A stretch of 64,000 nucleotides of DNA from an uncultured Desulfobulbaceae bacterium (GTDB lineage Bacteria; Desulfobacterota; Desulfobulbia; Desulfobulbales; BM004), in contig CAMYKS010000010.1 in the NCBI GenBank assembly GCA_947259115.1, positions 199,385 to 263,384 of the forward strand, read 5' to 3'. A model generated the notes under the pieces. That model was not told the origin of the DNA. It worked only from the letters and a program-made list of their open reading frames with translations, and did no database searches. A program made the translations under genes and the position numbers. Below, piece by piece: positions 8,831-17,886 of this stretch (the stretch's first letter is position 1; the number at the start of each line of letters is the position of its first letter).

Positions 8831-9136
8831 GAACGTTCTTCCCATTAAGTTTTTTTTAAAGGTACTTGTATGACAAAATATTTACCTTAATATAATCACC
8901 CTTTCTAAACTCAATCACGTTTCTTCAACTAATAATTATTTATTCCAGTTGCGATGTTATCAAAGCAAGGCATTTCTTTTCAATTAAAAATAATTTTCTA
9001 CATGATCTTGAAACAATTTTTTGCTCAAGAAGAAGCAAGCCAGATCCTTTTATACAGTTATCATAAACTTTGTCCGTATTGGTGTTGCGAAAGCGGCAAT
9101 GCCCAGAACTGTTCTGGTAACAAAATTTTTATGATA

Positions 9137-9901
9137 TTATCTGTTGGGTGATTTTTCTATTCTAGCAAATTCCCTGTGGGAACGCTCAATAAGCTTATAT
9201 TTTTTTCTTATTTTTATATAGTTATTTATTCTCATGGTTTTTTTTTCAAGCAGCTCAATTTCCCTGTGTCCGTCTTTTGCACTATCATGGGGATTTATAC
9301 AGGGAAGTGCATCGACGATGGCTATTTTTTTCGGATGTTCACCCAAGACATGATGATACCAGAAATCGATTCCCCAGCCTTTTAAGACAGGGTCAAATAC
9401 TCTCATAAATGCATCGAGTTTGTCTTTGCGAAAAAGAGGGCATGTGTTCTCTACAAAATTTGTATAGCGCATGAAACACTTGATATTCATCCGGGTAATC
9501 GGATGACTGATTTTGCCTTTGGGGTGAAAGGCGGGTTGCAACAACCAAAGGTTATACTGCTCGCGGATCTCGAACAAACGGTTTATGGCATAAGTATCTA
9601 AAATAATATCATCGTCCAAGACAAAGACTGCCTGGTACTGATCCAGGATTTTCCGTTTGTTCTGATAAACGTATAATAAGTTTGGAAACTTGCCGTCTTT
9701 GCGTTCATTGTAAAAATCACTAATCCCCCTGTATTTATTCTTTACATCACCATAGTAGGTCACCCATAGATCAAAATTTTTCCGGCATTCCTCCTTGCCG
9801 TCAATGCCCTTAAGCCAATAGTGCAGGTTGGAATGGTCACCCGCAGAGGTGTAAACCAGGTATTTTGATTTAATTGAATTCACTTTTTCCATCACACCCA
9901 T
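9137..9901 (-). CDS. DUF707 family protein (putative glycan-related)
   Basis: The 254-residue protein matches DUF707 features in order: SKYLVYTSAGDHSNLHYWL near the N-terminus, QAVFVLDDDIILDTYAINRL (a DxD-like acidic cluster), NLWLLQPAFHPKGKISHPIT, RYTNFVENTCPLF and the C-terminal block GWGIDFWYHHVLGE. DUF707 proteins resemble GT-A glycosyltransferases, with the LDDD cluster as the presumed metal/nucleotide-sugar site, but no activity is established. There is no signal peptide. A second in-frame ATG three codons in (9892) could be the start; neither has a strong ribosome site. It lies at the edge of the glycan-modification stretch. Confidence 0.75.
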   Translation of the reverse strand: MGVMEKVNSIKSKYLVYTSAGDHSNLHYWLKGIDGKEECRKNFDLWVTYYGDVKNKYRGISDFYNERKDGKFPNLLYVYQNKRKILDQYQAVFVLDDDIILDTYAINRLFEIREQYNLWLLQPAFHPKGKISHPITRMNIKCFMRYTNFVENTCPLFRKDKLDAFMRVFDPVLKGWGIDFWYHHVLGEHPKKIAIVDALPCINPHDSAKDGHREIELLEKKTMRINNYIKIRKKYKLIERSHREFARIEKSPNR

Positions 9902-10164
9902 ATTGAGACAAAAAGAATAAATTCGTTTAGCGTCAATAGCATCTCAGCGAATATATTGTCCAAACCTTTGAATGTGACATATCTGCCGATAAAATTATTG
10001 CAGGACAACCCAACTTTTACATTGTTGGTTATGTGAAAAAATGAATTATTTTGCGAGCTCTCAAACTTTACCAGGAGAGTTCCTTGAAAACTCGCTTGTG
10101 CAAAAAAAAATCCGTTTAAGGTGATGCCAATATCACATGCCTTAATTGTTCTCAGCCCTGACAA
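9892..10164 (-). other. Open frame between RNase E/G and the DUF707 gene, doubtful gene
   Basis: About 80 codons are open on the minus strand after the RNase E/G stop. The frame overlaps the end of that gene by 23 bp and overlaps the start of the DUF707 gene (stop TGA within ATGGGTGTGATGG). Its product (for example KVGLSCNNFIGRYVTFKG) has a believable composition. The only available start is a TTG inside the RNase gene without a ribosome site, and no family is recognised. It could be a truncated remnant. Confidence 0.2.
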
Positions 10165-11968
10165 ACTCTATCTGATGGTCGGCCGGCGTCATTTCCGGGG
10201 CCGGCTCAATCCTGATCTGCGTGCCGTAAGTCTTCTCCAGGTCCAGCAATTCCTCGCGCTTGTTGTTCAGCAGATACTGGGCAATTTTTATTGGCAGCCT
10301 GCATTTGACCTCCATTACGTTCTTATGGGCCACTCCGGTCTGTATGCGCCGCAGGTAGGAAAGCGACTGGGTCTCCACGGAGCGGGTGACACCTCGCCCC
10401 TGGCAATATTCACAGACATGATAGCTTCCCATCTGTATGGGTCGCCCCAACTTCTGGCGGGATATCTGCAAAAGACCGAACTTGGAAATTCGGCTGATAT
10501 CCACCTTGGCCCGGTCCCGTTTCATGCTCGCCTTGACCTCTTTTTCCACCTCTCTTATGTGACGCGCGTTGCGCATATCAATAAAGTCCACAACAATGAG
10601 CCCGCCCAGGTCGCGCAAACGCAGCTGTCTGGCTAGTTCTGTTGCGGCTTCCATGTTGACCAGGAAAATAGTTTCATTAAAATTCTTATCCTTGCCCGTG
10701 CGTCCCGAATTCACATCAATTGCCACCAGCGCCTCTGTCGGGTTTATGACGATGGAACCGCCTGAGGGCAGCTTGACCACAGGCTGGTATATCTGCTCAA
10801 TCTGCTCTTCAACGGCGTACTGGTTAAATATCGGACGCGATCCCTGGTGCAGACGCACCGCTGTCTTGGACTGTTTAGATGGCAGGAGCTGCAGAAAATC
10901 CTTAACCTGTTTCTGTGTTTCCTGGGTATCCACCAGAATTTCCTGTATGTCGGGTGTGTAGTAGTCGCGCAGCACCTTGGCGATGATATCCTGGTCCTTG
11001 TAGATCAGAGCGGGCGATTCAGCTGTCTGGCCGCGCTTCTTGGTTTCGCTCCATAACCTGAGCAGGTAACGCAGATCCTTGTTGAGCCCGGTTTTGGTAA
11101 TTTCCTTGCTGGCAGTTCTGACAATATAGCCGATGCCCTCGGGTATATTCAGGGTATTCATAATGGTTCGCAGCTTGGCCCGTTCCTCCTCGTCTTCAAT
11201 CTTCCTGGAAATGCCGTGGCTGTCGCTGCCCGGCATCAGAACCAGGAACCGCCCCGGCAGGGAAAGATAGGTCGTGATGCTGGCGCCCTTGGTGCCGGCA
11301 GCCTCTTTGACGACCTGCACGAGAATTTCCTGGCCCTTTTTGATGACCTCCTGGATATTCAGGTCCTTCCAGTGCTTCTTTGCGGCCTTCTCGCAGATAT
11401 AATACTCAGGATGAATCTCGCTGAATGACAGGAAGCCGTTCTTGCCCGTACCGATGTCCACAAAGGCTGCCTGCAGGTTTGGCTCTATGGCGCTAATGCG
11501 CCCCTTATAAATATTGCCTTTTGTCTGTTCGTGGACAACGGTGGTCACATGAAATGATTCCACCCGTCCGTCTTCAATCAATGCTATCCTGCACTCTTCA
11601 GGCTCTTCGGCATTGATGAGCAGTTTAATTACCGGCTCCTTCTCCTCCTGTTTTATGGCTTTTGCACTTTTTGTAACCGGGCTCTTTTTCTGCTGCTTTT
11701 TGGGTTTTTGCGCTCTTTCCTTAACAGCTGCGGTTCCGCTTTCCGCGGTCTTCGCTTTAGTCTTTTGTGTTCTGGGCCTGCCGGGTTTGCGCACATTTTT
11801 CTTCGCCATAACTGCTGCGCCCTTGGCCTTGGAGTCTACAATCTCTTCTTTTGTCTCGGAGTTTTCAGAAGAATCTGTCGGTTTATCACCGTTTTTTTCC
11901 GTGTCTGTCATAACTTTCCTTTTAAGCTGGTCCAATTTTCCCAGCAGATTATCAACAAGTTTACTCAT
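10142..11968 (-). CDS. rng: Ribonuclease E/G
   Basis: The 608-residue endoribonuclease processes rRNA, tRNA and mRNA from monophosphorylated 5' ends. It shows an S1 domain (about 140-235; GNIYKGRISAIEPNLQAAFV), an RNase-H-like/5'-sensor region, and the DNase-I-like catalytic centre with the two magnesium-binding Asp in LVAIDVNSGRTGKD and GLIVVDFIDM. The zinc-link CEYCQGRG allows dimerisation. The N-terminus carries an unusual about 110-residue Lys/Arg/Glu-rich extension including RKPGRPRTQK, an AT-hook-like motif. The catalytic part matches RNase G length, and no long C-terminal degradosome scaffold is present, so rng fits better than rne. The start overlaps the upstream radical SAM gene by 8 bp, implying translational coupling. 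Confidence 0.9.
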   Translation of the reverse strand: MSKLVDNLLGKLDQLKRKVMTDTEKNGDKPTDSSENSETKEEIVDSKAKGAAVMAKKNVRKPGRPRTQKTKAKTAESGTAAVKERAQKPKKQQKKSPVTKSAKAIKQEEKEPVIKLLINAEEPEECRIALIEDGRVESFHVTTVVHEQTKGNIYKGRISAIEPNLQAAFVDIGTGKNGFLSFSEIHPEYYICEKAAKKHWKDLNIQEVIKKGQEILVQVVKEAAGTKGASITTYLSLPGRFLVLMPGSDSHGISRKIEDEEERAKLRTIMNTLNIPEGIGYIVRTASKEITKTGLNKDLRYLLRLWSETKKRGQTAESPALIYKDQDIIAKVLRDYYTPDIQEILVDTQETQKQVKDFLQLLPSKQSKTAVRLHQGSRPIFNQYAVEEQIEQIYQPVVKLPSGGSIVINPTEALVAIDVNSGRTGKDKNFNETIFLVNMEAATELARQLRLRDLGGLIVVDFIDMRNARHIREVEKEVKASMKRDRAKVDISRISKFGLLQISRQKLGRPIQMGSYHVCEYCQGRGVTRSVETQSLSYLRRIQTGVAHKNVMEVKCRLPIKIAQYLLNNKREELLDLEKTYGTQIRIEPAPEMTPADHQIEFVRAENN

Positions 11969-12965
11969 TTTCTATTTTCTGTCCGCTCAATGTTCTGTAG
12001 TATTTCTTGCCGCCGTGTATTTTTACAGTCAGGCTTCCCCTTTTTTCCATATCTTGAAGAATATCAGAGGCCTGCTCAGGATCAAGGTTCAATGTGGCTG
12101 CAATATCAGTGGCAGTGCATGGACGCCGCAGGAGCATCTCAATTATCTCGTCTGCAGCCATATCAGGAGAAATTACACCTTGAGAATCCTGCCTCCCTTT
12201 GCCTGAATCACTCATATCATCGTTTTTGCTTCCTGCCAGAATATCTACAGGCCCATTATACCCTTTTTCAATCTCATTTTTCACCTCATCCATTCTCTTG
12301 CGGGTCAGAGGCATGGCAAATGATTCAAAAGGGGGCCGGGCCACTGTATTCAACTGTACCCTGGTAGGTTTGATCCTGCCAATGGCAGCCTGCAGAGCTG
12401 CAATATCATCCTCCGTATCATTAATATTTTCCACAAGCAGGATCTCAAGCCAGATCTCACCGGAAAATTCACGGCTGAAGTCGGCAATTCCCTGAATAAT
12501 GGTTTCAAGGTCCGCACTGCATTTTGCCGGCCGGTTAACGCGGCGGAAGCTTTCCGGCCTGGCCGCATCCAGGGAAGGGATAACAATGTCTGCAGCCAGC
12601 AGATCCTGCCGCACCTCCTTAAGATGCAGCTGGGAACCATTTGTCAGTATGGCCACCGGTTTGTCGGTCTTCTCTTTGATATGACGTATAATTGCGCCAA
12701 TACCGGTGTGAAGCGTCGGCTCCCCGGATGCGGTAATGGTGAAAATATCAAGTTCACGGACCCGCGCCTCATCTGCAAGCAAAACGTCAAGTTCCGCAAT
12801 TATTGTCGCCGTTGGGACATGTTCGCCACGCTCACATGAGAGCTGTGGGGCTGTATTGATTTCACAATATATGCAATTGAAATTGCAGGTTTTCGGCGGC
12901 AGCAGGTCAATACCCTGGGAAAGTCCCAGGCGTCTCGAATTGACCGGGCCAAATAGATGTTTCAT
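11961..12965 (-). CDS. Radical SAM protein with C-terminal winged helix
   Basis: The 334-residue protein has the radical-SAM cluster motif in KTCNFNCIYCE (CxxxCxxC, near residue 30) after an LFGPVNSRRLGLSQGID leader. It has a glycine-rich SAM-binding strand (FTITASGEPTLH) and LTNGSQL typical of COG0731-type proteins, the group that includes tRNA-wyosine-like and other Fe-S radical enzymes. A C-terminal winged-helix segment (about 265-330; RPCTATDIAATLNLDPEQASD) would bind nucleic acid or a partner. The gene overlaps rng by 8 bp on the same strand, so the two are probably made together, possibly acting on RNA (inference). The substrate is unknown. Confidence 0.8.
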   Translation of the reverse strand: MKHLFGPVNSRRLGLSQGIDLLPPKTCNFNCIYCEINTAPQLSCERGEHVPTATIIAELDVLLADEARVRELDIFTITASGEPTLHTGIGAIIRHIKEKTDKPVAILTNGSQLHLKEVRQDLLAADIVIPSLDAARPESFRRVNRPAKCSADLETIIQGIADFSREFSGEIWLEILLVENINDTEDDIAALQAAIGRIKPTRVQLNTVARPPFESFAMPLTRKRMDEVKNEIEKGYNGPVDILAGSKNDDMSDSGKGRQDSQGVISPDMAADEIIEMLLRRPCTATDIAATLNLDPEQASDILQDMEKRGSLTVKIHGGKKYYRTLSGQKIENE

Positions 12966-13137
12966 ATACTGAGTGCAGTCCGTTGTCCTGATTCAGTTCG
13001 CTGAATCGGTTTAATACTCTTCATAATAGCTTAAATAATTTATAAATTTCATAAATTAATTCAAACTATTGCGATAATCAAGGCATTTCAGCTGTATCAT
13101 CCGAGCACAAGCAAGAAAAGAGGAGGGGCAAGCTGCA

Positions 13138-13182
13138 ATGCAATTGCTCATTTTCCTTGACACCACGGACCTCTCTGCGTAG
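13138..13182 (+). other. Possible 14-codon leader peptide upstream of ilvD
   Basis: ATG at 13138, after AGGAGG with 11 bp spacing, opens a 14-codon frame ending in TAG at 13180-13182 (product MQLLIFLDTTDLSA, four Leu and one Ile). Short Leu/Ile-rich leaders regulate branched-chain amino acid operons by attenuation. I see no terminator hairpin with a T tract between this frame and ilvD, so attenuation is not demonstrated. Confidence 0.25.
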
Positions 13183-13245
13183 ATTCCTGCACTGAAAGTA
13201 AGCAGTTATATAATCGACAACTCATAACGAAGCAGGAAGGCAGCC

Positions 13246-14907
13246 ATGCGAAGTGACCTCATAAAAAAAGGAATTGAACGGGCCCCCCATCGCTCCCTCA
13301 TGAAGGCCATGGGGTATACCAATGAAGAGATCAGCAGGCCGCTGATCGGTATCGCCCATGCCCACAATGAAATCATCCCCGGCCATATCCACCTGGACAA
13401 GATCCTGGAAGCAGTCAAGACAGGTGTCAGAATGGCAGGCGGCACTCCCATAGCATTCGGCACCATAGGGGTATGCGACGGTATTGCCATGAACCACACG
13501 GGCATGAAATATTCGCTGGCCAGCCGCGAGATTATTGCAGATTCCGTAGAGATCATGGCCCAGGCCCACCCCTTTGACGCCATGGTCATGATCCCCAACT
13601 GTGACAAGGTGACCCCGGGAATGCTCATGGCCATGCTGCGGGTCAATATCCCGGCTGTCATGGTCAGCGGCGGCCCCATGCTTACAGGACGCTTCCAGGG
13701 CAAGGATGTACACCTGGTCAGTGTTTTTGAGGGTGTCGGCCGCGTCAGGGCAAATACCATGACGGAAGAGGAACTCGAAGAACTTGAAGATTCAGCCTGT
13801 CCGGGCTGTGGATCCTGCGCCGGCATGTTCACCGCCAATTCCATGAACTGCCTCACAGAGGCCATCGGCCTGGGATTGCCCGGCAACGGCACCATCCCGG
13901 CAGTTGCCTCGGCAAGGATACGTTTAGCCAAACACGCGGGTATGGCTGTCATGAACCTGCTGGACCAAAACATCAGGCCGCGGGATATTGCAACTGCCGA
14001 GGCCTTTGAAAATGCCATGGCTGTTGATATGGCCCTGGGCTGCTCCACCAACACCGTCCTGCACGTGCCTGCCATTGCCAAGGAGGCCGAGGTCGATCTC
14101 CCCCTGGCTCATTTTAATGAGGTCAGCGAAAAGGCTCCGCATCTCTGCTCCCTTATCCCGGGAGGGCCCCATAGCCTGCAGCAGCTTGATGAAGCAGGCG
14201 GTGTCCCGGCAGTGATCTCCGAGTTGGCAAAGAAAAATATCATCAATGCGGACGTCATGACGGTTACCGGTAAAACCCTGGGAGAAAATCTTGCCAGGGT
14301 CCGGGTACGTGACCATGAAATTATCCGTACAGTTGACAACCCCTATCACGCCAGGGGGGGCATAGCGGTGCTGTACGGCAACCTGGCCCCGGATGGGGCG
14401 GTGGTCAAGCAATCGGCGGTTGCCGATGAAATGCAGATCCACGAAGGGCCGGCCCGGGTTTTCAATTCCGAGCCGGAGGCACAGGCCGCCATCCTGGGCA
14501 ATAAGATTAACGGAGGGGATGTGGTAATCATTCGCTATTGCGGCCCCAAGGGCGGTCCCGGCATGCCGGAGATGCTGTCTCCGACTTCGGCGATTATCGG
14601 TATGGGTTTGGGGAAAAGTGTGGCTTTACTCACCGATGGCCGTTTTTCCGGCGGCACCCAAGGCGCCTGCCTCGGGCATATTTCCCCCGAGGCTGCCGAA
14701 GGAGGCCCCATTGCTCTAGTTAAAGAGGGCGATATCATCCATATTGATATTCCTGCCAAAAAAATCGAGCTCAAGGTGGATGCTGCGGAACTGGAGCGTC
14801 GCAGGCGGGAATGGCAGCCTCCACAACCCAACATAACTTCAGGGTATGTTGCCCGCTACGCCAAGCTCGTCACCTCCGGCAGCACCGGTGCAGTTCTGAA
14901 GGATTAA
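13246..14907 (+). CDS. ilvD: Dihydroxy-acid dehydratase
   Basis: The 553-residue enzyme converts 2,3-dihydroxy-isovalerate and -methylvalerate to the 2-keto acids, the third common step of valine and isoleucine synthesis. Family signatures are clear: [28 protein letters not shown] and the cluster-binding [19 protein letters not shown], followed by [16 protein letters not shown] and [19 protein letters not shown] near the C-terminus. Length is standard. AGGAAGG lies 6 bp upstream of the ATG. No other ilv gene is in the window, so it is a stand-alone locus here. A short Leu-rich frame sits upstream. A MITE-like element lies immediately downstream. Confidence 0.97.
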   Translation: MRSDLIKKGIERAPHRSLMKAMGYTNEEISRPLIGIAHAHNEIIPGHIHLDKILEAVKTGVRMAGGTPIAFGTIGVCDGIAMNHTGMKYSLASREIIADSVEIMAQAHPFDAMVMIPNCDKVTPGMLMAMLRVNIPAVMVSGGPMLTGRFQGKDVHLVSVFEGVGRVRANTMTEEELEELEDSACPGCGSCAGMFTANSMNCLTEAIGLGLPGNGTIPAVASARIRLAKHAGMAVMNLLDQNIRPRDIATAEAFENAMAVDMALGCSTNTVLHVPAIAKEAEVDLPLAHFNEVSEKAPHLCSLIPGGPHSLQQLDEAGGVPAVISELAKKNIINADVMTVTGKTLGENLARVRVRDHEIIRTVDNPYHARGGIAVLYGNLAPDGAVVKQSAVADEMQIHEGPARVFNSEPEAQAAILGNKINGGDVVIIRYCGPKGGPGMPEMLSPTSAIIGMGLGKSVALLTDGRFSGGTQGACLGHISPEAAEGGPIALVKEGDIIHIDIPAKKIELKVDAAELERRRREWQPPQPNITSGYVARYAKLVTSGSTGAVLKD

Positions 14908-14998
14908 AGAATCTGGGCCTGTAGTTTTGCTTTTAACCTCTCCCGGGAAGAGCTGCTTTGCCGGCGCTTACACTTATAAAGTCAACAGGCTTTTTAGT

Positions 14999-15169
14999 TA
15001 GTGTCTGTCCAGAAATGAAGATTTTTGCCGGAGATTAGGGATCGCGATAAAAATAAGCGCAGGCATATATATGATATTCCGAGCATTATTTTTTGAGCAT
15101 GACGCAGAGATACGACAAAAAGGCCATTTATGGACAGACGACAAAAAGGCCATTTATGGACAGGCACTA
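14999..15169. mobile_element. MITE-like element with 19-bp terminal inverted repeats
   Basis: The ends TAGTGTCTGTCCAGAAATG (14999-15017) and the reverse complement of 15151-15169 match at 17 of 19 positions. The 171-bp interior has no coding capacity. The right side contains a perfect tandem duplication of 26 bp (15112-15137 and 15138-15163). The core 15039-15111 is clearly related to 45822-45896. It fills most of the 345-bp gap between ilvD and lptD and ends about 80 bp before the lptD start. No transposase is nearby, so it would be non-autonomous. Confidence 0.6.
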
Positions 15170-15252
15170 GTTAATTACCGGTTCCGGCTGAACCAACAGA
15201 TACTGACCCCGGCCCTGAGAACTGGGTTCTATGAAAGAACAAACAGGGAGCA

Positions 15253-17499
15253 ATGTGTTTGGAACCCGTTTTACACCGCAAATGGATCATACAGTTCTGC
15301 CTGGTCACTGGTTTCATCCTGGCACACCTGCCCTTTGCCCATGGAGCGGACGAAGATTCTCTCCCCTGGAAAATTTCCGCCGACCGGATGATCTACCGGC
15401 AGGAACCGAAAACGGTCACTGCCGAAGGCATGGTTATCCTCCAGCAGTACGAGGAGGATGCGCCCACCGGCATTGAAATCGAGGCGGACAGGATTCAATT
15501 TAATGTAAAAGAAAATTCTGTTAATGCCTTGGGCAACCTTCACCTGCGTGGCAGATACGATGAGGTCCGCGCTTCTGAAGCACAGATGGATCTGCAAAAA
15601 CAGATAGGTTCTTTCAAGCAGGCAAGCATTTTCTGGCATGACACCACTCTGTCGGCCAGTGCCGACCTGATTGAAAAAACCGGCCCGGAAACCTACCATT
15701 TTGTCAACGGCAAACTCACCACCTGCCCCCCGGAGAAGGATAAAGCCCCGGACTGGTCAATATGGGGACGTGATGTGAAGGTCTCCCTGAACGATTACGC
15801 CAAGCTGCGGCATGCCATCTTCAGGGTCAAGGATGTGCCCATATTTTACACGCCTTACCTCTTTATTCCCATTGGAAATGACAAGAAGAGCGGCCTGCTT
15901 TTGCCGGAATACTCATCATCGGACCGCAACGGCAAAGGGATAATAGCTCCGTTTTTCATTAATCTTGCACCAAGCTACGACATGACGCTTTATCCTGGAC
16001 ATTATTCGGACAGGGGGCCTTTACTGGCAGGAGAATTCCGCTATATTGCCGATTATAATTCCAGGGGCACCGTTATGTTCAACTACCTGGATGACGACCA
16101 TAAGGACACTCCTGAAGATGATTACAGGTCAGACGGGAGGTTGCGCACAAATTTAAAGCGCTACTGGATAAGGGGCAAGGCGGATCATGACTTTGGCAAC
16201 AGGCTGGTTGCCAAATTGGATGTGGATATTGTTTCAGACCATGATTACCTGCAGGAATTCAAAAAAGGCATTATCGGCTTTGACCGGAGCAACAGAAATT
16301 TTCTGGATGACTACAACAGGGGCTTCCCGGCCGAAACCGTAGATCTGCGGGAGAACACCCTGCAGCTCTCCAAGGTATGGACAACAACCGACCTGCAGGC
16401 GGAAATAAATATAATTGATGATCTGCGGGATGACTCGGATGAAATCACGCCGGCCTGGGCTCTTCCCAGGATAGCCTATTCCGGCCTTGTGCCTTTTCTG
16501 CAGACACCCGTGGACCTGACCTGGAGCACGGAATATGTCAATTACTGGAGTGATGATGGGGTCGGCGCCCACAGGATTGACCTTTATCCCCAGTTAAACG
16601 GTCCCATTTCTTTGACTCCCCTTCTCGAATCCTCCTATCTTATCGGGCTCCGGGAAACCCTGTACTTTATTGAGCCCCACGATACGCAATCTAAAGAAAC
16701 CTGGGGAGACAGGGGGTTTGAGAGCAGGACCCTTTACAATGTCCTTTTGACAGGCGCGACAACCCTTGTCCGCGACTATGATATCTCCATCAAAAATTAC
16801 AAAACCTTCCGTCATGCCATCCGGCCTGAACTTTCCTATCTCCTTGTTAAAGGAACGGACCAGGACGATTTGCCCAAGCTGGACAATGAGGACCAGATTC
16901 TTAAAAAAAACTGGCTGCAGTACGGCCTCAACAATTATTTCAGGGCCATACGTTTGGATGAAATTTCCCTTTTCCGCAACAATTTCAGTGCATTTAAAAT
17001 TAACCAGGTATACGATATTGATGCCGATGACCACCCTTTCTCAGATATTTACTTCGAATTCATCATCAGGGGGTTTCAAGATCTCTTTTTACGCTATGAG
17101 ACTACGCTCAGCGTCTACGGAGAAGGAGTGACAACATACAGCCTTGAAACGCGCTATAAAAACAGGCGCGGTGACATCCTGAACCTGGATTATCGCTATA
17201 AACTGCACCCGGACATTGATCCGCCATATTTTCACAAGGATTCTCCAGGCAATTCACTCCATGAAATAAGGGCAAACGCAGAAAGCAGACTGTCGCAGCT
17301 CTTTTCCGTTAAGTATGACGTAACCTATTCCCTGTCATCGAACAACACCGTGGATTCGACCTTCAGCCTGATTTACCACAACCCATGCTGGGCACTTGAA
17401 TTTGCCGCAAGCAGGAATGCCGGAGATAACGGATTTTACCTCCTCTTTTCCCTGGAAGGCATTGGAACATCCATTGATTTCGGCCAGGCGGATTTTTAG
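15253..17499 (+). CDS. lptD: LPS-assembly protein LptD
   Basis: The 748-residue outer-membrane beta-barrel inserts lipopolysaccharide into the outer leaflet together with LptE. The N-terminal signal peptide has a hydrophobic IIQFCLVTGFILAHLPF segment and cleavage near AHGAD. It is followed by the OstA/LptA-like jellyroll (about 40-180; SADRMIYRQEPKTVTAEG) and the LptD barrel (about 180-748) with alternating aromatic strands, starting around KVSLNDYAKLRHAIFRVKDV with PIFYTPYLFIPIG and KSGLLLPEYS. Length is normal for the family. The ATG has AGGGAG only 3 bp upstream. The region just upstream is the MITE-like element, so the promoter may lie within or beside it. No lptE is adjacent. Confidence 0.92.
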   Translation: MCLEPVLHRKWIIQFCLVTGFILAHLPFAHGADEDSLPWKISADRMIYRQEPKTVTAEGMVILQQYEEDAPTGIEIEADRIQFNVKENSVNALGNLHLRGRYDEVRASEAQMDLQKQIGSFKQASIFWHDTTLSASADLIEKTGPETYHFVNGKLTTCPPEKDKAPDWSIWGRDVKVSLNDYAKLRHAIFRVKDVPIFYTPYLFIPIGNDKKSGLLLPEYSSSDRNGKGIIAPFFINLAPSYDMTLYPGHYSDRGPLLAGEFRYIADYNSRGTVMFNYLDDDHKDTPEDDYRSDGRLRTNLKRYWIRGKADHDFGNRLVAKLDVDIVSDHDYLQEFKKGIIGFDRSNRNFLDDYNRGFPAETVDLRENTLQLSKVWTTTDLQAEINIIDDLRDDSDEITPAWALPRIAYSGLVPFLQTPVDLTWSTEYVNYWSDDGVGAHRIDLYPQLNGPISLTPLLESSYLIGLRETLYFIEPHDTQSKETWGDRGFESRTLYNVLLTGATTLVRDYDISIKNYKTFRHAIRPELSYLLVKGTDQDDLPKLDNEDQILKKNWLQYGLNNYFRAIRLDEISLFRNNFSAFKINQVYDIDADDHPFSDIYFEFIIRGFQDLFLRYETTLSVYGEGVTTYSLETRYKNRRGDILNLDYRYKLHPDIDPPYFHKDSPGNSLHEIRANAESRLSQLFSVKYDVTYSLSSNNTVDSTFSLIYHNPCWALEFAASRNAGDNGFYLLFSLEGIGTSIDFGQADF

Positions 17500-17510
17500 G
17501 GGATAGGGTT

Positions 17511-17865
17511 ATCGGCATACAAAACTGCCGATGATTGCCACAAGGGGTTGAGGGAAAAAAATAGAAGTGTTGGAGTATTAGAAAAAATTTACTATAGTAT
17601 CACCCGTCGATTGCCTGCCGACCTTAGGACGATTTATAGTCTGCAAATCGGCTTCTCGGTTAGATTGACGATAATTTCTGCATGCTGACAATAAAAAACA
17701 ATGAAAAAAGAATGATGAAAATTTCTTCCCAGCACTCCAACACCCTGCTGCTCCACCCTTTTGTCCACTGAATATTTGTGGTTCCACTCAAATAAGCCCA
17801 TGCAACTTTTGACACCTTGGAACCTTGACCCCTTGTGCCAATCATCGGCAGTTTTGTATGCCGAT
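17511..17865. repeat. 355-bp element bounded by 38-bp near-perfect inverted repeats
   Basis: The left arm 17511-17548 and the right arm 17828-17865 are reverse complements over 38 bp with one mismatch (ATCGGCATACAAAACTGCCG... on the left). Nested inside is a second inverted pair, GTGTTGGAGT near 17567 and ACTCCAACAC near 17737. The interior has no gene. The right side carries the CCTTGACCCCTTG phrase typical of other gaps in this window. It exactly fills the lptD to DHH gap. Confidence 0.8.
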
Positions 17866-17886
17866 AAACCTTGAAACCTGAATACT

